Shown one piece after another: positions 6,152-13,169 of a stretch of DNA of 14,480 nucleotides. The notes beneath the pieces were generated by a model. The model saw only the letters and a list, made by a program, of their open reading frames with translations. It had not been told where the DNA came from and ran no database searches. Source of the stretch: DAITPV01 sp050692555 (GTDB lineage Bacteria; Actinomycetota; UBA4738; CALAEC01); the NCBI GenBank assembly GCA_050692555.1, contig JBOGVS010000052.1, positions 1 to 14,480 on the forward strand, given 5' to 3'. Positions within the stretch are counted from its first letter, which is position 1. Each line of letters starts with the position of its first letter. Made by a program: the position numbers and the translations under genes.

Positions 6152-6900
6152 CGGGCCTTCCTCTCCTCGATCAGAGCGACCGGCTGCTGCGGCTGGTTGA
6201 AGCGGTAGCCAAAGCGCAGCAGATCCGGCGCGTAGACGTCCTCGACGATGGCTCTGGCGCGGGAGGTGTAGTACGTTCGGTAGTCTGAATCCCTCCCTTC
6301 ACTGACGTTGAGCCTGGGGATCTCGATGGATTTGGCGATCCCGATGCGACGAAGAGCCTCGTTGAAGTCGTCCTGGAGACACTCGAAACGCATGATGTAG
6401 TCGGATCCTTTGACGTAGCGCGCAAACATGTGACGCGGACTCCTATATCTCCGAAATCCGTGTCGGATACGTTGCTTCAATCCGCGCATCAGTAGCTTCT
6501 CCTCGACCCAATCCGGGAAGGAGAGCTCCGTGGCGAGACGGATGCGTCCGTACATCAGCTTCTGCCTGTGAACGAAGGAACTCGGGTCCTTCAATTGCTC
6601 CTTCCACTTGGTGCGGAGCCTCAAATACTGGCTTACCAGGGCGTCGAAAGGGTTCCGGACGGACGAGAACGTGAACATCGTAGCCGCTTGCTCGCGAGTG
6701 AGGAGCCCATAGCTCAGGAGTTGGCCCAACGGCGCGTGCTTGTGACTCACGATCAGATACCCGTTCTCATCAAGGACGTCTTCAGGCGGGAAGAACTCCC
6801 CGTCCAGCTGCGAGATGAGTGCTCCCTGGCCCACGGCTGTGGACCCCGTTCCGGGCGCCATGAGGAAGAGGTACCGATGCTTCCACGAAATGACCGGCAT
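6148..6900 (-). CDS. Divergent sulfotransferase-family protein
   Basis: A 250-residue protein related to the Sulfotransfer_2-like group. The N-terminal loop is RYLFLMAPGTGSTAVGQG (9-26) and the 3'-phosphate-type motif is FTFSSVRNPFDALVSQYLRL (77-96), with Arg82 and Ser90. IMRFECLQDDFNEAL further on is the usual late motif of the family. The first loop has Gly where most relatives have the PAPS-contacting Lys (PK-S/T-GTT), so activity is not assured. ATG6900 was chosen because it shares one base with the upstream stop (TGATG) and has GGAGGGG nine bases before it. Hand count gives about 56% GC for 6241-6600 against about 75% in 7381-7500. This base composition is unlike its neighbours and suggests separate acquisition. 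Confidence 0.75.
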   Translation of the reverse strand: MPVISWKHRYLFLMAPGTGSTAVGQGALISQLDGEFFPPEDVLDENGYLIVSHKHAPLGQLLSYGLLTREQAATMFTFSSVRNPFDALVSQYLRLRTKWKEQLKDPSSFVHRQKLMYGRIRLATELSFPDWVEEKLLMRGLKQRIRHGFRRYRSPRHMFARYVKGSDYIMRFECLQDDFNEALRRIGIAKSIEIPRLNVSEGRDSDYRTYYTSRARAIVEDVYAPDLLRFGYRFNQPQQPVALIEERKAR

Positions 6901-8171
6901 CAGCCCGCCCCTCCAGCAACGTGCCCGGGTGCTCGACTGCTCTGCCGACGCTCGGCAACTCCGCGGGCAAGCTCGACGATCGCCGGAGCGATCACTGGCC
7001 ATCGGTACCGGTGCCGATAGAGCTCGTGGGCCGCCGCTGCCAGCCGCTCTCGGAGCTCGACGTCGACGAGCAGATCCATGCACGCCCTGGCGAAGGCCTC
7101 CGCGTCGTCGGCCACGAGCAGATGACGTCCGGGGATCACGTCGAGGCCCTCGCATCCCAGCGTGGTGGACACGACGGGGATCCGGTGGGCGAACGCCTCG
7201 AGGATCTTCACCCGCGTCCCGCTCCCGAATCGTATGGGGACAGCCACCACATCCGCCCTAAGCAGCTCCGCAGCCATGTCCGGGACGAACCCGGCCAGCG
7301 TCACGCCCTCGAGGCTCCGGAGATCCTCGACCCGGTCATCGTGCTCGCCGACGATCCGGAGCTGGGCTCCGGGTATCCGGGCCCGTAGCCGGGGGAAAAC
7401 CTCCGCGGCCAGGAACCGCGCCGCGTCCACGTTGGGCGCCCAGCCCAACGCGCCGGCAAGCATCAGGGTCGGGGGGGCGGCTACCTCAACACGCCCCAGG
7501 GGCCGCACGGGCTCGGCATAGCCGTTGGGGATCACCGCGGCGTTCGGGGCTCTCAAGCGGAGACGGTCGAGCTCGCTGCACACCACCACCGACTCGACGG
7601 ACGAGGCCGTCCGATGCTGAAGCTCGCGCCACCGGCGGACGTTGGCCGTGTTCACCGCCCGGGAAGCCCAGCGACGCAGACCTCCGGTCGACGCGTTCGT
7701 TTCCCCCTCACCCGCGGCGATCTCCAGCCAGGCGCCGATCCGCTGATCCTCCAGGTCGTCGAGATCGACGACCGTCGGCGCCAGCACGTGGTCACCGATG
7801 GCGGCATGGCATAAAGCCCGCCCCACCCACGCCAGGTCGTACCGGGGCCGGGCCCACGCCCGGAAGATCGACCGGACTTCCGAGTAGTCGCGCAGCCCGA
7901 GGGCGACCGGGAGCCGGCTCGACGCCAACCAGCCGAGCAGTCGCGCGTTGCGGGGGATGCGCGGATGCCTGCTCGGAGCCCTGGGCGCGGCGCCGAAGCG
8001 GGCCACGGGCTCGTCGACGGGTGCGCCGTCGGGGATCGATCGATCCCGGCTCAGGAAGAAGAAGTCCACTTCCCCCAGGGTGGCCAGGGCCCGTACCACG
8101 TTGGCCACCCTGATGTGTGACCCGCTGACCTCCGGCCAGGGGTACGTCTTCTCGACCACGAGGATGTTCAT
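6900..8171 (-). CDS. GT4 family glycosyltransferase
   Basis: A 423-residue retaining glycosyltransferase of the GT-B fold. The N-terminal domain starts MNILVVEKTYPWPEVSGSHIR, with the glycine of the acceptor loop. The C-terminal donor domain shows LMLAGALGWAPNVDA (237-250), LRIVGEHDD (271-279), a VPIRFGSGTRVKILEAFA block (311-328) and IPVVSTTLGCEGL. The second donor-binding glutamate is Glu325. The first Glu of the usual E-x7-E pair is replaced in the GSGTR loop, as in the subgroup that includes PEP-CTERM-associated sugar transferases. No membrane segment is seen. ATG8171 overlaps the upstream stop as ATGA and lacks its own Shine-Dalgarno sequence, so translation is likely coupled. Donor and acceptor sugars are unknown. 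Confidence 0.87.
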   Translation of the reverse strand: MNILVVEKTYPWPEVSGSHIRVANVVRALATLGEVDFFFLSRDRSIPDGAPVDEPVARFGAAPRAPSRHPRIPRNARLLGWLASSRLPVALGLRDYSEVRSIFRAWARPRYDLAWVGRALCHAAIGDHVLAPTVVDLDDLEDQRIGAWLEIAAGEGETNASTGGLRRWASRAVNTANVRRWRELQHRTASSVESVVVCSELDRLRLRAPNAAVIPNGYAEPVRPLGRVEVAAPPTLMLAGALGWAPNVDAARFLAAEVFPRLRARIPGAQLRIVGEHDDRVEDLRSLEGVTLAGFVPDMAAELLRADVVAVPIRFGSGTRVKILEAFAHRIPVVSTTLGCEGLDVIPGRHLLVADDAEAFARACMDLLVDVELRERLAAAAHELYRHRYRWPVIAPAIVELARGVAERRQSSRAPGHVAGGAG

Positions 8172-9106
8172 CCGTCTGCCGAGGAAGGCGTTCGAGGCTC
8201 TGGGCTCATGACTTCTCCGACCTCCCGGACGAATGCCAGGTTTTTGCCCGTACGTCCTCGAAGGCCGTCAATCAGCCCGTGAGCGATGGCGGCCCGATGA
8301 GCGCTCGAGGGCGCCAGCTGGAACCTGCGGACGGACTTGAGGAGGTGCCACATCGTCCACCGGAACCCGCCGTGGCGGCGCCCGATCCGAAAGGGGTTAC
8401 GGGCCATGTAGTAACTGCACCACGGTTCGTCCTCCCGTCCCAGGCTGTTGACGGCGCTGGGTTCGCGGGTGACCGTTGTGCGGTGCCGGGCCGCGGCTAC
8501 ATCCATCAGCACCCGGAATCCAGCTGACCGGACACGGAGGAAGAAATCCAGGTCCTCGGCCCACCAGAACAGCGTCTCGTCGGGGACCACCCCGGCGTCG
8601 AGGACCCGACGGGACAGCAGCGTGGCCCACCACTCCCCGTAGTCGACGTCCACCAGGGGCCGCGTGTCGGTTGGGAGGGAGTGCCGCGAGGTGCGGCCGG
8701 TTCGCCCATCGACGTCCCATCCCGAGGACAGGACGGCCCCAACGGGGACCGGGGACTGGCCTTCGAAGCGCTCCGTCCGGGCGATCACGTCGGCGAGGCG
8801 GGGCGAGGGCAGGTTGAGGCGTGCGGAGTCGTCCTCGCACACGTAGATCCACGGCGTCTCCGAGACGTCGTGGAGGTGCTCGAGGCCCCGGGCAAGGCCC
8901 CCGGCCGGTCCCAGGTTCTCGGCGAGGCGGAGAATCCGGATCCTCGACTCCAGATCGGGGTCGTCGAGGCCCCCCTGCCCGTTCACGACCAGGACGATCT
9001 GATCGGCGGGCAACCCCTCGACGTCCATCAGGTTGCGAACGACCTCGGTGGCCAGGCGCGGCCGGCGGTACGTCAGGACGAGCGCCGTTGCGGGGAGGTC
9101 AGCCAT
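8168..9106 (-). CDS. GT2 family glycosyltransferase (GlfT-like fold group)
   Basis: A 312-residue GT-A enzyme. Visible features are the N-terminal strand ATALVLTYRRP (6-16), VLVVNGQGG (38-46), NLGPAGGLARGL (64-75), a metal-binding YVCEDDSA (88-95, Glu91-Asp92-Asp93), and the acceptor/catalytic segment ETLFWWAEDLDFFLRV (177-192). Later comes the CSYYMARNPFRI motif common in this group. The N-terminal and NLG motifs recall galactofuranosyl- and rhamnosyltransferases, but the donor cannot be named. ATG9106 was chosen: it overlaps the upstream gene by eight bases and gives the standard N-terminus. An ATG at 9127 would add seven residues and has GGGAG upstream, so the exact start is uncertain. Confidence 0.83.
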   Translation of the reverse strand: MADLPATALVLTYRRPRLATEVVRNLMDVEGLPADQIVLVVNGQGGLDDPDLESRIRILRLAENLGPAGGLARGLEHLHDVSETPWIYVCEDDSARLNLPSPRLADVIARTERFEGQSPVPVGAVLSSGWDVDGRTGRTSRHSLPTDTRPLVDVDYGEWWATLLSRRVLDAGVVPDETLFWWAEDLDFFLRVRSAGFRVLMDVAAARHRTTVTREPSAVNSLGREDEPWCSYYMARNPFRIGRRHGGFRWTMWHLLKSVRRFQLAPSSAHRAAIAHGLIDGLRGRTGKNLAFVREVGEVMSPEPRTPSSADG

Positions 9107-10223
9107 GGCCGGCTCGCCCGTCCCCATTCGCCAGCAGCTCCCGGTAGAACCCCTCCAACGACCGCCCCACGTCCGGGAGATCGAAACGGCTGGCCGCCCG
9201 AGGACCCACTGCCGTGAGGCGGTCTCGAAGCCCGGCGTCGTGGAGGATCCGTGCGATGTGGCGGGCACCTTCTTCGGGGTGGCGAGGGTCGAAGAGGAGG
9301 CCCGAGAAGCCATCCGAGATCACCTCCGACAGACCGGTCACTCGGGTGGCGATCACCGGGAGCCCGCTGGCCATCCCCTCGAGCGCCACCCTCGAGAAGC
9401 TCTCCCGGCGAGAGGGGATCAGCAGCGCGTCCATGTTCGCGTACGCCGACCGTGGATCCTCGAACTTCCCCAGCCATCGGATGGAGTCCCCCAGCCCCCG
9501 GCGACGTATCTCCTCACGGCACCAATCCAGATAAGGCGTTCGCCTGCCCGGGGGCATTCCGTACACGCGCCATTCCACGGGCTCGTCCCGCAGCAGGTCC
9601 GCGATCTCGATCAGGAGATCCAGTCCCTTGCGTGGCGTCTTTCCGCCCACGAATCCGACCCTGAAGGGAGATCGGGGGCCATCGCGATTCACGTGTGCGG
9701 CGGCACAGTCGACGGGGTTGGGGAGGACGGCGCGCACCAACGGCCGGACGCTGGTTCCTTCCAGGAGGCCGCGGCTGAACTCGGAGACCGGGAAGAACGA
9801 CATCCGCACCCCGAGCCAGCGCCACAGCGACAGGTAGAGCCGCGACCGGGCCAGGATCTCGTAGGCGTGGAAGTGCACCAGCACCGGCGCATCGAGACGG
9901 CGGGCCACCGGGGCGGCCAGGTTCAGGGCCGACAGCCCGTTGGCATGGATCAGGATCCTCCGGCGCTCCGAGCCCAGGGCCGACAGGAGAACGCTCGACC
10001 CCTGGCCCCAGGAAGCGACCCTGCTGCCGTGGAAAGGGAGAGGCAGCAGGCGAACGTGGGGGGCGTCACGGCGAAGCGCCCGCGAGACGTACCCTTCGGG
10101 CACCGCCACCAGCACGTCGTTCTGCCGGGCGGCATACGTCGCCAGCTCCAACAGGGTTCGCTGCGGCCCGCGCAACGTCGGCTGCGGCTCCACCATCACG
10201 ACCAGGGTCCGGTTTTCGCTCAT
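9099..10223 (-). CDS. GT4 family glycosyltransferase
   Basis: A 374-residue GT-B enzyme with a clear donor domain. FRVGFVGGKTPRKGLDLLI (187-205) is the classic linker strand. RESFSRVALEGMASGLPVIAT carries the complete E-x7-E pair (Glu274, Glu282). The N-terminal domain has a QPTLRGPQRTLLELA loop and LVHFHAYEI (115-123). It is a retaining transferase of unknown sugar specificity, with no membrane segment. Two ATGs are possible. ATG10223 follows the upstream stop by 14 bases and has a GGCGGGGGG run just before it. ATG10253 would add ten residues and overlap the previous gene by 16 bases, exactly like the junction at 11110-11125. I prefer 10223 for the ribosome binding site and the normal N-terminus (SENRTLVVM). 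Confidence 0.87.
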   Translation of the reverse strand: MSENRTLVVMVEPQPTLRGPQRTLLELATYAARQNDVLVAVPEGYVSRALRRDAPHVRLLPLPFHGSRVASWGQGSSVLLSALGSERRRILIHANGLSALNLAAPVARRLDAPVLVHFHAYEILARSRLYLSLWRWLGVRMSFFPVSEFSRGLLEGTSVRPLVRAVLPNPVDCAAAHVNRDGPRSPFRVGFVGGKTPRKGLDLLIEIADLLRDEPVEWRVYGMPPGRRTPYLDWCREEIRRRGLGDSIRWLGKFEDPRSAYANMDALLIPSRRESFSRVALEGMASGLPVIATRVTGLSEVISDGFSGLLFDPRHPEEGARHIARILHDAGLRDRLTAVGPRAASRFDLPDVGRSLEGFYRELLANGDGRAGHG

Positions 10224-10237
10224 GACCCCCCCGCCGC

Positions 10238-11125
10238 TCAGGCGATCCCCCATCCGTGGAATCGATCCCCCAGGAAGGGCCGGAGCCCCATGACGTCCTC
10301 CGCCAGTCGGCGCTCGAGCTCCCGGCGGACGTCGGCGGGGATCAGGTCGGAGCCGTTCCCGGCCCCCCGCTTCCTCCTGGCGACCCGCCGATACGCGGAC
10401 CGCACCGCGGGCGGCACGCCCCGCGCGATCCGACGGTACCCAACGACCCGCCTGAGTCGCCGGGCGAACGGCCGGGGCTCCCGCCGATCGGTGACGTTAT
10501 GGTGAGCGTCGATCCCCGGAGAAACCCAATCGGGGTCGACCCCCAAGAACCGGAAGACCCGGCCGACCGTGCGCTTCCGATCGTCCCGAAGGTCTTCTGA
10601 GGTCACCACGAGCAATCGATCCTTGGGGAACCAGTCCAGGCAGCGGTCGATCTGGGAGGCGTACCGGCTGTAATCCACGTAGTCCGGATGCTCCAGCACT
10701 GCCTCGGCCAGCGGGCGGCGTTCCAGCCCCCGGTCCGTCCGGTACTGGTAGTGCGACCGGATCCTCTCGATCGGATCGCGAACCACGTAGATCAGACGGG
10801 CCCCGGGGATCACGCTCGCTATCCGGGCAGGGACACCGGAGTGGGTGGGGTGCCTCGTGTACGTTGTGCTCGCCTCGCCCACCGCGATCGCGTCCCCGGC
10901 GCCCCGGAACAGAGACTCGTACCACCCGCGCCCGCGGCTCCAGGTCCCGGCCTCCGTGAAGAAGCTCGGTTCCTTGGGGAGGCACATGAACACCTGGGGA
11001 TGACCCTTCAGGTACTCCCACAAGCTCGAGGTCCCCGCCTTCATGGCCCCGATCACCACGAAGTTCGGAAGCGCCGTCCGTTCGCCGCGCGCTGACGCAG
11101 CACCACGGATCAGGCGATCCCCCAT
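10238..11125 (-). CDS. PAPS-dependent sulfotransferase, tandem copy B
   Basis: A 295-residue carbohydrate-type sulfotransferase. It has the PAPS loop LPNFVVIGAMKAGTSSLWEY (Lys29), PKEPSFF (50-56), GEASTTYTRHP (83-93) and the 3'-phosphate motif LIYVVRDPIERIRSHYQY (Arg116, Ser124). By eye it is roughly 70% identical to the next gene upstream, with about 80% identity in the first ~108 aligned residues. The C-terminal part, with many Arg residues and ending GWGIA, is conserved in both. ATG11125 is the only start that keeps the PAPS loop. It lies inside the end of copy A, overlapping by 16 bases, with AGGAG eight bases before it. It presumably adds sulfate to the polymer or its precursor, and divergence from copy A suggests a different sugar or position. 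Confidence 0.9.
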   Translation of the reverse strand: MGDRLIRGAASARGERTALPNFVVIGAMKAGTSSLWEYLKGHPQVFMCLPKEPSFFTEAGTWSRGRGWYESLFRGAGDAIAVGEASTTYTRHPTHSGVPARIASVIPGARLIYVVRDPIERIRSHYQYRTDRGLERRPLAEAVLEHPDYVDYSRYASQIDRCLDWFPKDRLLVVTSEDLRDDRKRTVGRVFRFLGVDPDWVSPGIDAHHNVTDRREPRPFARRLRRVVGYRRIARGVPPAVRSAYRRVARRKRGAGNGSDLIPADVRRELERRLAEDVMGLRPFLGDRFHGWGIA

Positions 11126-11961
11126 CCTTGAAACTCCTCTCCCATGAAGGCTCGGAGCCGGACCACGTCCTCGGCCAGCCGGTGCTCGAGCTCCCGGCGG
11201 AGATCAGCAGGGAAGACGGAGCCTGGCCGGGACCATCGCTTCCTCTTTGCGATCCGCCAGTACGCGGACTTCACCCCGCGCGGCACCACGCCCGCGATCC
11301 GGCTGTATCCGGTCAACCGCCTGAGCTGTCGGGCGAACGGCCTGGCTTGCTGCCGATCCGTGACGTGCTGCTCGAGCACCAGGCCGGGTGAGACCCACGC
11401 GGGGTCAACTCCCAGGAACTCGTAGACCCGACCCATCGTGCGCCTCCGGGCGGCGCGAAGGTCCTCGGAGGTCACCACGAGCAAACGATCCCGTGGGAAC
11501 CAGTCCAGGTAGCGGTCGATCTGGAACGCGTACCGGCTGTAGGCCACGTACTGCGGGTGCTCCAGAACGGCCTGAGCCAGCGGACGGCGTTCGATCTCCT
11601 TATACGTCGCCCACTCGTAATGAGATCGGATCCGTTCGATCGGATGGCGCACCACGTAGACGAAGCGGGCCCCCGGGATCACGCTCGCCATGCGCTCTGG
11701 GACACCCGGGTGGATGGGGTGCTTGGTGTAGGAAGTACTGGCCTCGCCGACCGCGATCGCCTCCCCTGCGTCTCGAAACAGAGACTCGTACCATCCCCGG
11801 CCGCGTTTCCAGGTCCCCGCCTCGCTGAAGAAGTTCGGTTCTTTGAGGGTGGCCATGAAGACCTGCGGATGCCCTCTCAGGTACTCCCACAGGCTGGTCG
11901 TGCCCGCTCTCATGGCCCCGATGACCACGAAGTTCGGCAGCCTGATCCGATCAGTGGTCAT
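11110..11961 (-). CDS. PAPS-dependent sulfotransferase, tandem copy A
   Basis: A 283-residue sulfotransferase, paralog of copy B. The PAPS loop reads LPNFVVIGAMRAGTTSLWEY. Arg18 stands where copy B and most relatives have Lys, a change also common in the bacterial GAxRAGTTS subfamily. The 3'-phosphate motif is VVRHPIERIRSHY (Arg105, Ser113), with His106 in place of the Asp of copy B. LKEPNFF (39-45) and GEASTSYTKHP (72-82) are intact. ATG11961 is fixed by an in-frame TAA just upstream. No Shine-Dalgarno sequence is visible before it. The gene lies 20 bp after wzt and overlaps copy B by 16 bases. Sulfation of the exported glycan is inferred from the context; the acceptor is unknown. Confidence 0.9.
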   Translation of the reverse strand: MTTDRIRLPNFVVIGAMRAGTTSLWEYLRGHPQVFMATLKEPNFFSEAGTWKRGRGWYESLFRDAGEAIAVGEASTSYTKHPIHPGVPERMASVIPGARFVYVVRHPIERIRSHYEWATYKEIERRPLAQAVLEHPQYVAYSRYAFQIDRYLDWFPRDRLLVVTSEDLRAARRRTMGRVYEFLGVDPAWVSPGLVLEQHVTDRQQARPFARQLRRLTGYSRIAGVVPRGVKSAYWRIAKRKRWSRPGSVFPADLRRELEHRLAEDVVRLRAFMGEEFQGWGIA

Positions 11962-11968
11962 GGGACGA

Positions 11969-11981
11969 TTGGGTTACCCAA
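11969..11981. repeat. Short inverted repeat in the wzt-sulfotransferase gap
   Basis: TTGGGT and ACCCAA flank a single T, a perfect 6-bp inverted repeat that fills most of the 20-bp gap. A one-base loop cannot fold as an RNA hairpin without opening the inner pairs. It may be a small operator or chance. No T-tract is present. Confidence 0.2.
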
Positions 11982-13169
11982 CTAGCCGAGGGGTTCGACC
12001 TCCCAGGTCGACTCGACCTGGACCGGGGCGAGCCGCATGATCCCCGGAGGAACCGGCTCCAGCCGCGCTCCTGCGACGTCGAAGTGGGCGGCCGGATGCC
12101 AGGGCAGGAGGTCGCGGCCACGTTTGTTAAGCACCGCGATCCACAGGGCGAAGCGGCCCTGGGGAAGCGGCAGGGAGGAGATCGTCGTCCTGATCTCCGT
12201 CTCTCCGGCCTTGAGCGAGACGTCGCGTCGGAGGATGAAGATCGGTGTGGCCGGCCCCTCGCTCACTCCCATGATCAGGCGCCCGGACCTGTCGTCCGGG
12301 CTCTCGATGACGGCCCGCACCTCCAGCCGGCCATTCGATACCGGCATGCCGCCATCCGGCCCGCTGACCTCGGTCTTCACCACCCGGACCACACCGGACG
12401 TTCGGAACGTGGTCTCGGCCCTCTCCTCGACGGAGCGGCGATAGGCGCCGAGCACCTCTCGGGCGGGCCCCATCTCGGCGATCGTTCCATCCCGCAGCCA
12501 GATGGCCCGCTCGCAGGTGGCCTCCACGGAGGCCAGCTCGTGCGAAACGAAGATCAGCGTCGTTCCTCCCGCCAGCAGGCTCCGGATCCGATCCAGGCAC
12601 TTCTGCTGGAAGCTGGCGTCTCCGACCGCCAGCACCTCGTCGACGAGCATGACGTCCGGCTCCAGGAACGCGGCGATGGCGAACCCGAGACGCATCGACA
12701 TGCCGCTCGAGTAGAACTTGACCTGGCGGTTGATCGCGTCCTCGAGCTCCGCGAATGCCACGATCTCGTCGAACCGCCGGGCCACCTCCTTGCGGGGAAG
12801 GCCGAGCAACGAACCGGTGATGTAGACATTCTCCCGGCCGCTCAGCTCGGGATGGAGCCCCGCACTGACCGCGATCAGCGCGCCCACCATCCCCGTGACC
12901 TCGACCCGGCCGGCATAGGGGTACATCACCCGGGCCAGGATCTTGAGGAGGGTCGTCTTGCCGGAGCCGTTGGGGCCGACGAGCCCGATCGAATCGCCGG
13001 GGTCCATCGAGAAGCCGATGTCCCGCAGCGCCCATCGCCAGCCCAGGTCTCCTTCTCCACGGAGCCGCTGGCGCAATCGGTGCAGCTCCTCGCGGAGCAG
13101 GGAACGACGGGGATCCAACCGGAAACGCTTCCAGATGTGTTCGACCCTGACGGTGCCTCTAGGCGACAT
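11982..13169 (-). CDS. wzt: Polysaccharide ABC exporter ATPase with C-terminal cargo domain
   Basis: A 395-residue ATPase that powers export of a finished polysaccharide through Wzm. Walker A is GPNGSGKTT (65-73). The LSGREN segment (109-114) is typical of the Wzt/TagH group. The ABC signature is YSSGMSMRL (153-161), Walker B is VMLVDEVLAVGD (173-184) and the switch histidine is His210 in VSHE. From about residue 255 a second, beta-rich domain follows (RLEVRAVIESPDD ... GRFALWIAVLNKRGRDLLPWHPAAHFDV). It resembles the Wzt C-terminal domain that recognises the capped non-reducing end of the cargo in O-antigen systems. Cargo checking is inferred from the family. ATG13169 lies inside the end of wzm (11-base overlap) with GGAGGCGAG upstream. 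It feeds directly into the sulfotransferase genes. Confidence 0.9.
   Translation of the reverse strand: MSPRGTVRVEHIWKRFRLDPRRSLLREELHRLRQRLRGEGDLGWRWALRDIGFSMDPGDSIGLVGPNGSGKTTLLKILARVMYPYAGRVEVTGMVGALIAVSAGLHPELSGRENVYITGSLLGLPRKEVARRFDEIVAFAELEDAINRQVKFYSSGMSMRLGFAIAAFLEPDVMLVDEVLAVGDASFQQKCLDRIRSLLAGGTTLIFVSHELASVEATCERAIWLRDGTIAEMGPAREVLGAYRRSVEERAETTFRTSGVVRVVKTEVSGPDGGMPVSNGRLEVRAVIESPDDRSGRLIMGVSEGPATPIFILRRDVSLKAGETEIRTTISSLPLPQGRFALWIAVLNKRGRDLLPWHPAAHFDVAGARLEPVPPGIMRLAPVQVESTWEVEPLG

Larger units (their letters stand above)
10238..11961 (-). repeat. Tandem gene duplication (two sulfotransferase copies)
   Basis: The segments 10238-11071 and 11110-11939 are direct repeats at DNA and protein level, from the LPNFVVIGAM block to the shared GWGIA end. 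A 16-base sequence, ATGGGGGATCGCCTGA, sits at both 3' ends (10253-10238 and 11125-11110). The fragment at 1-39 matches the 5' end of the same unit, so at least three copies of this gene type probably exist in the locus. Confidence 0.8.

Noticed and set aside
9033..10505. A long plus-strand open frame (490 codons) opposite the GT2, GT4 and sulfotransferase genes
   Set aside because: It lies antisense to three well-supported genes, crosses their junctions, has no recognisable domain and is rich in Arg, Pro and Gly as expected from GC-rich antisense frames.
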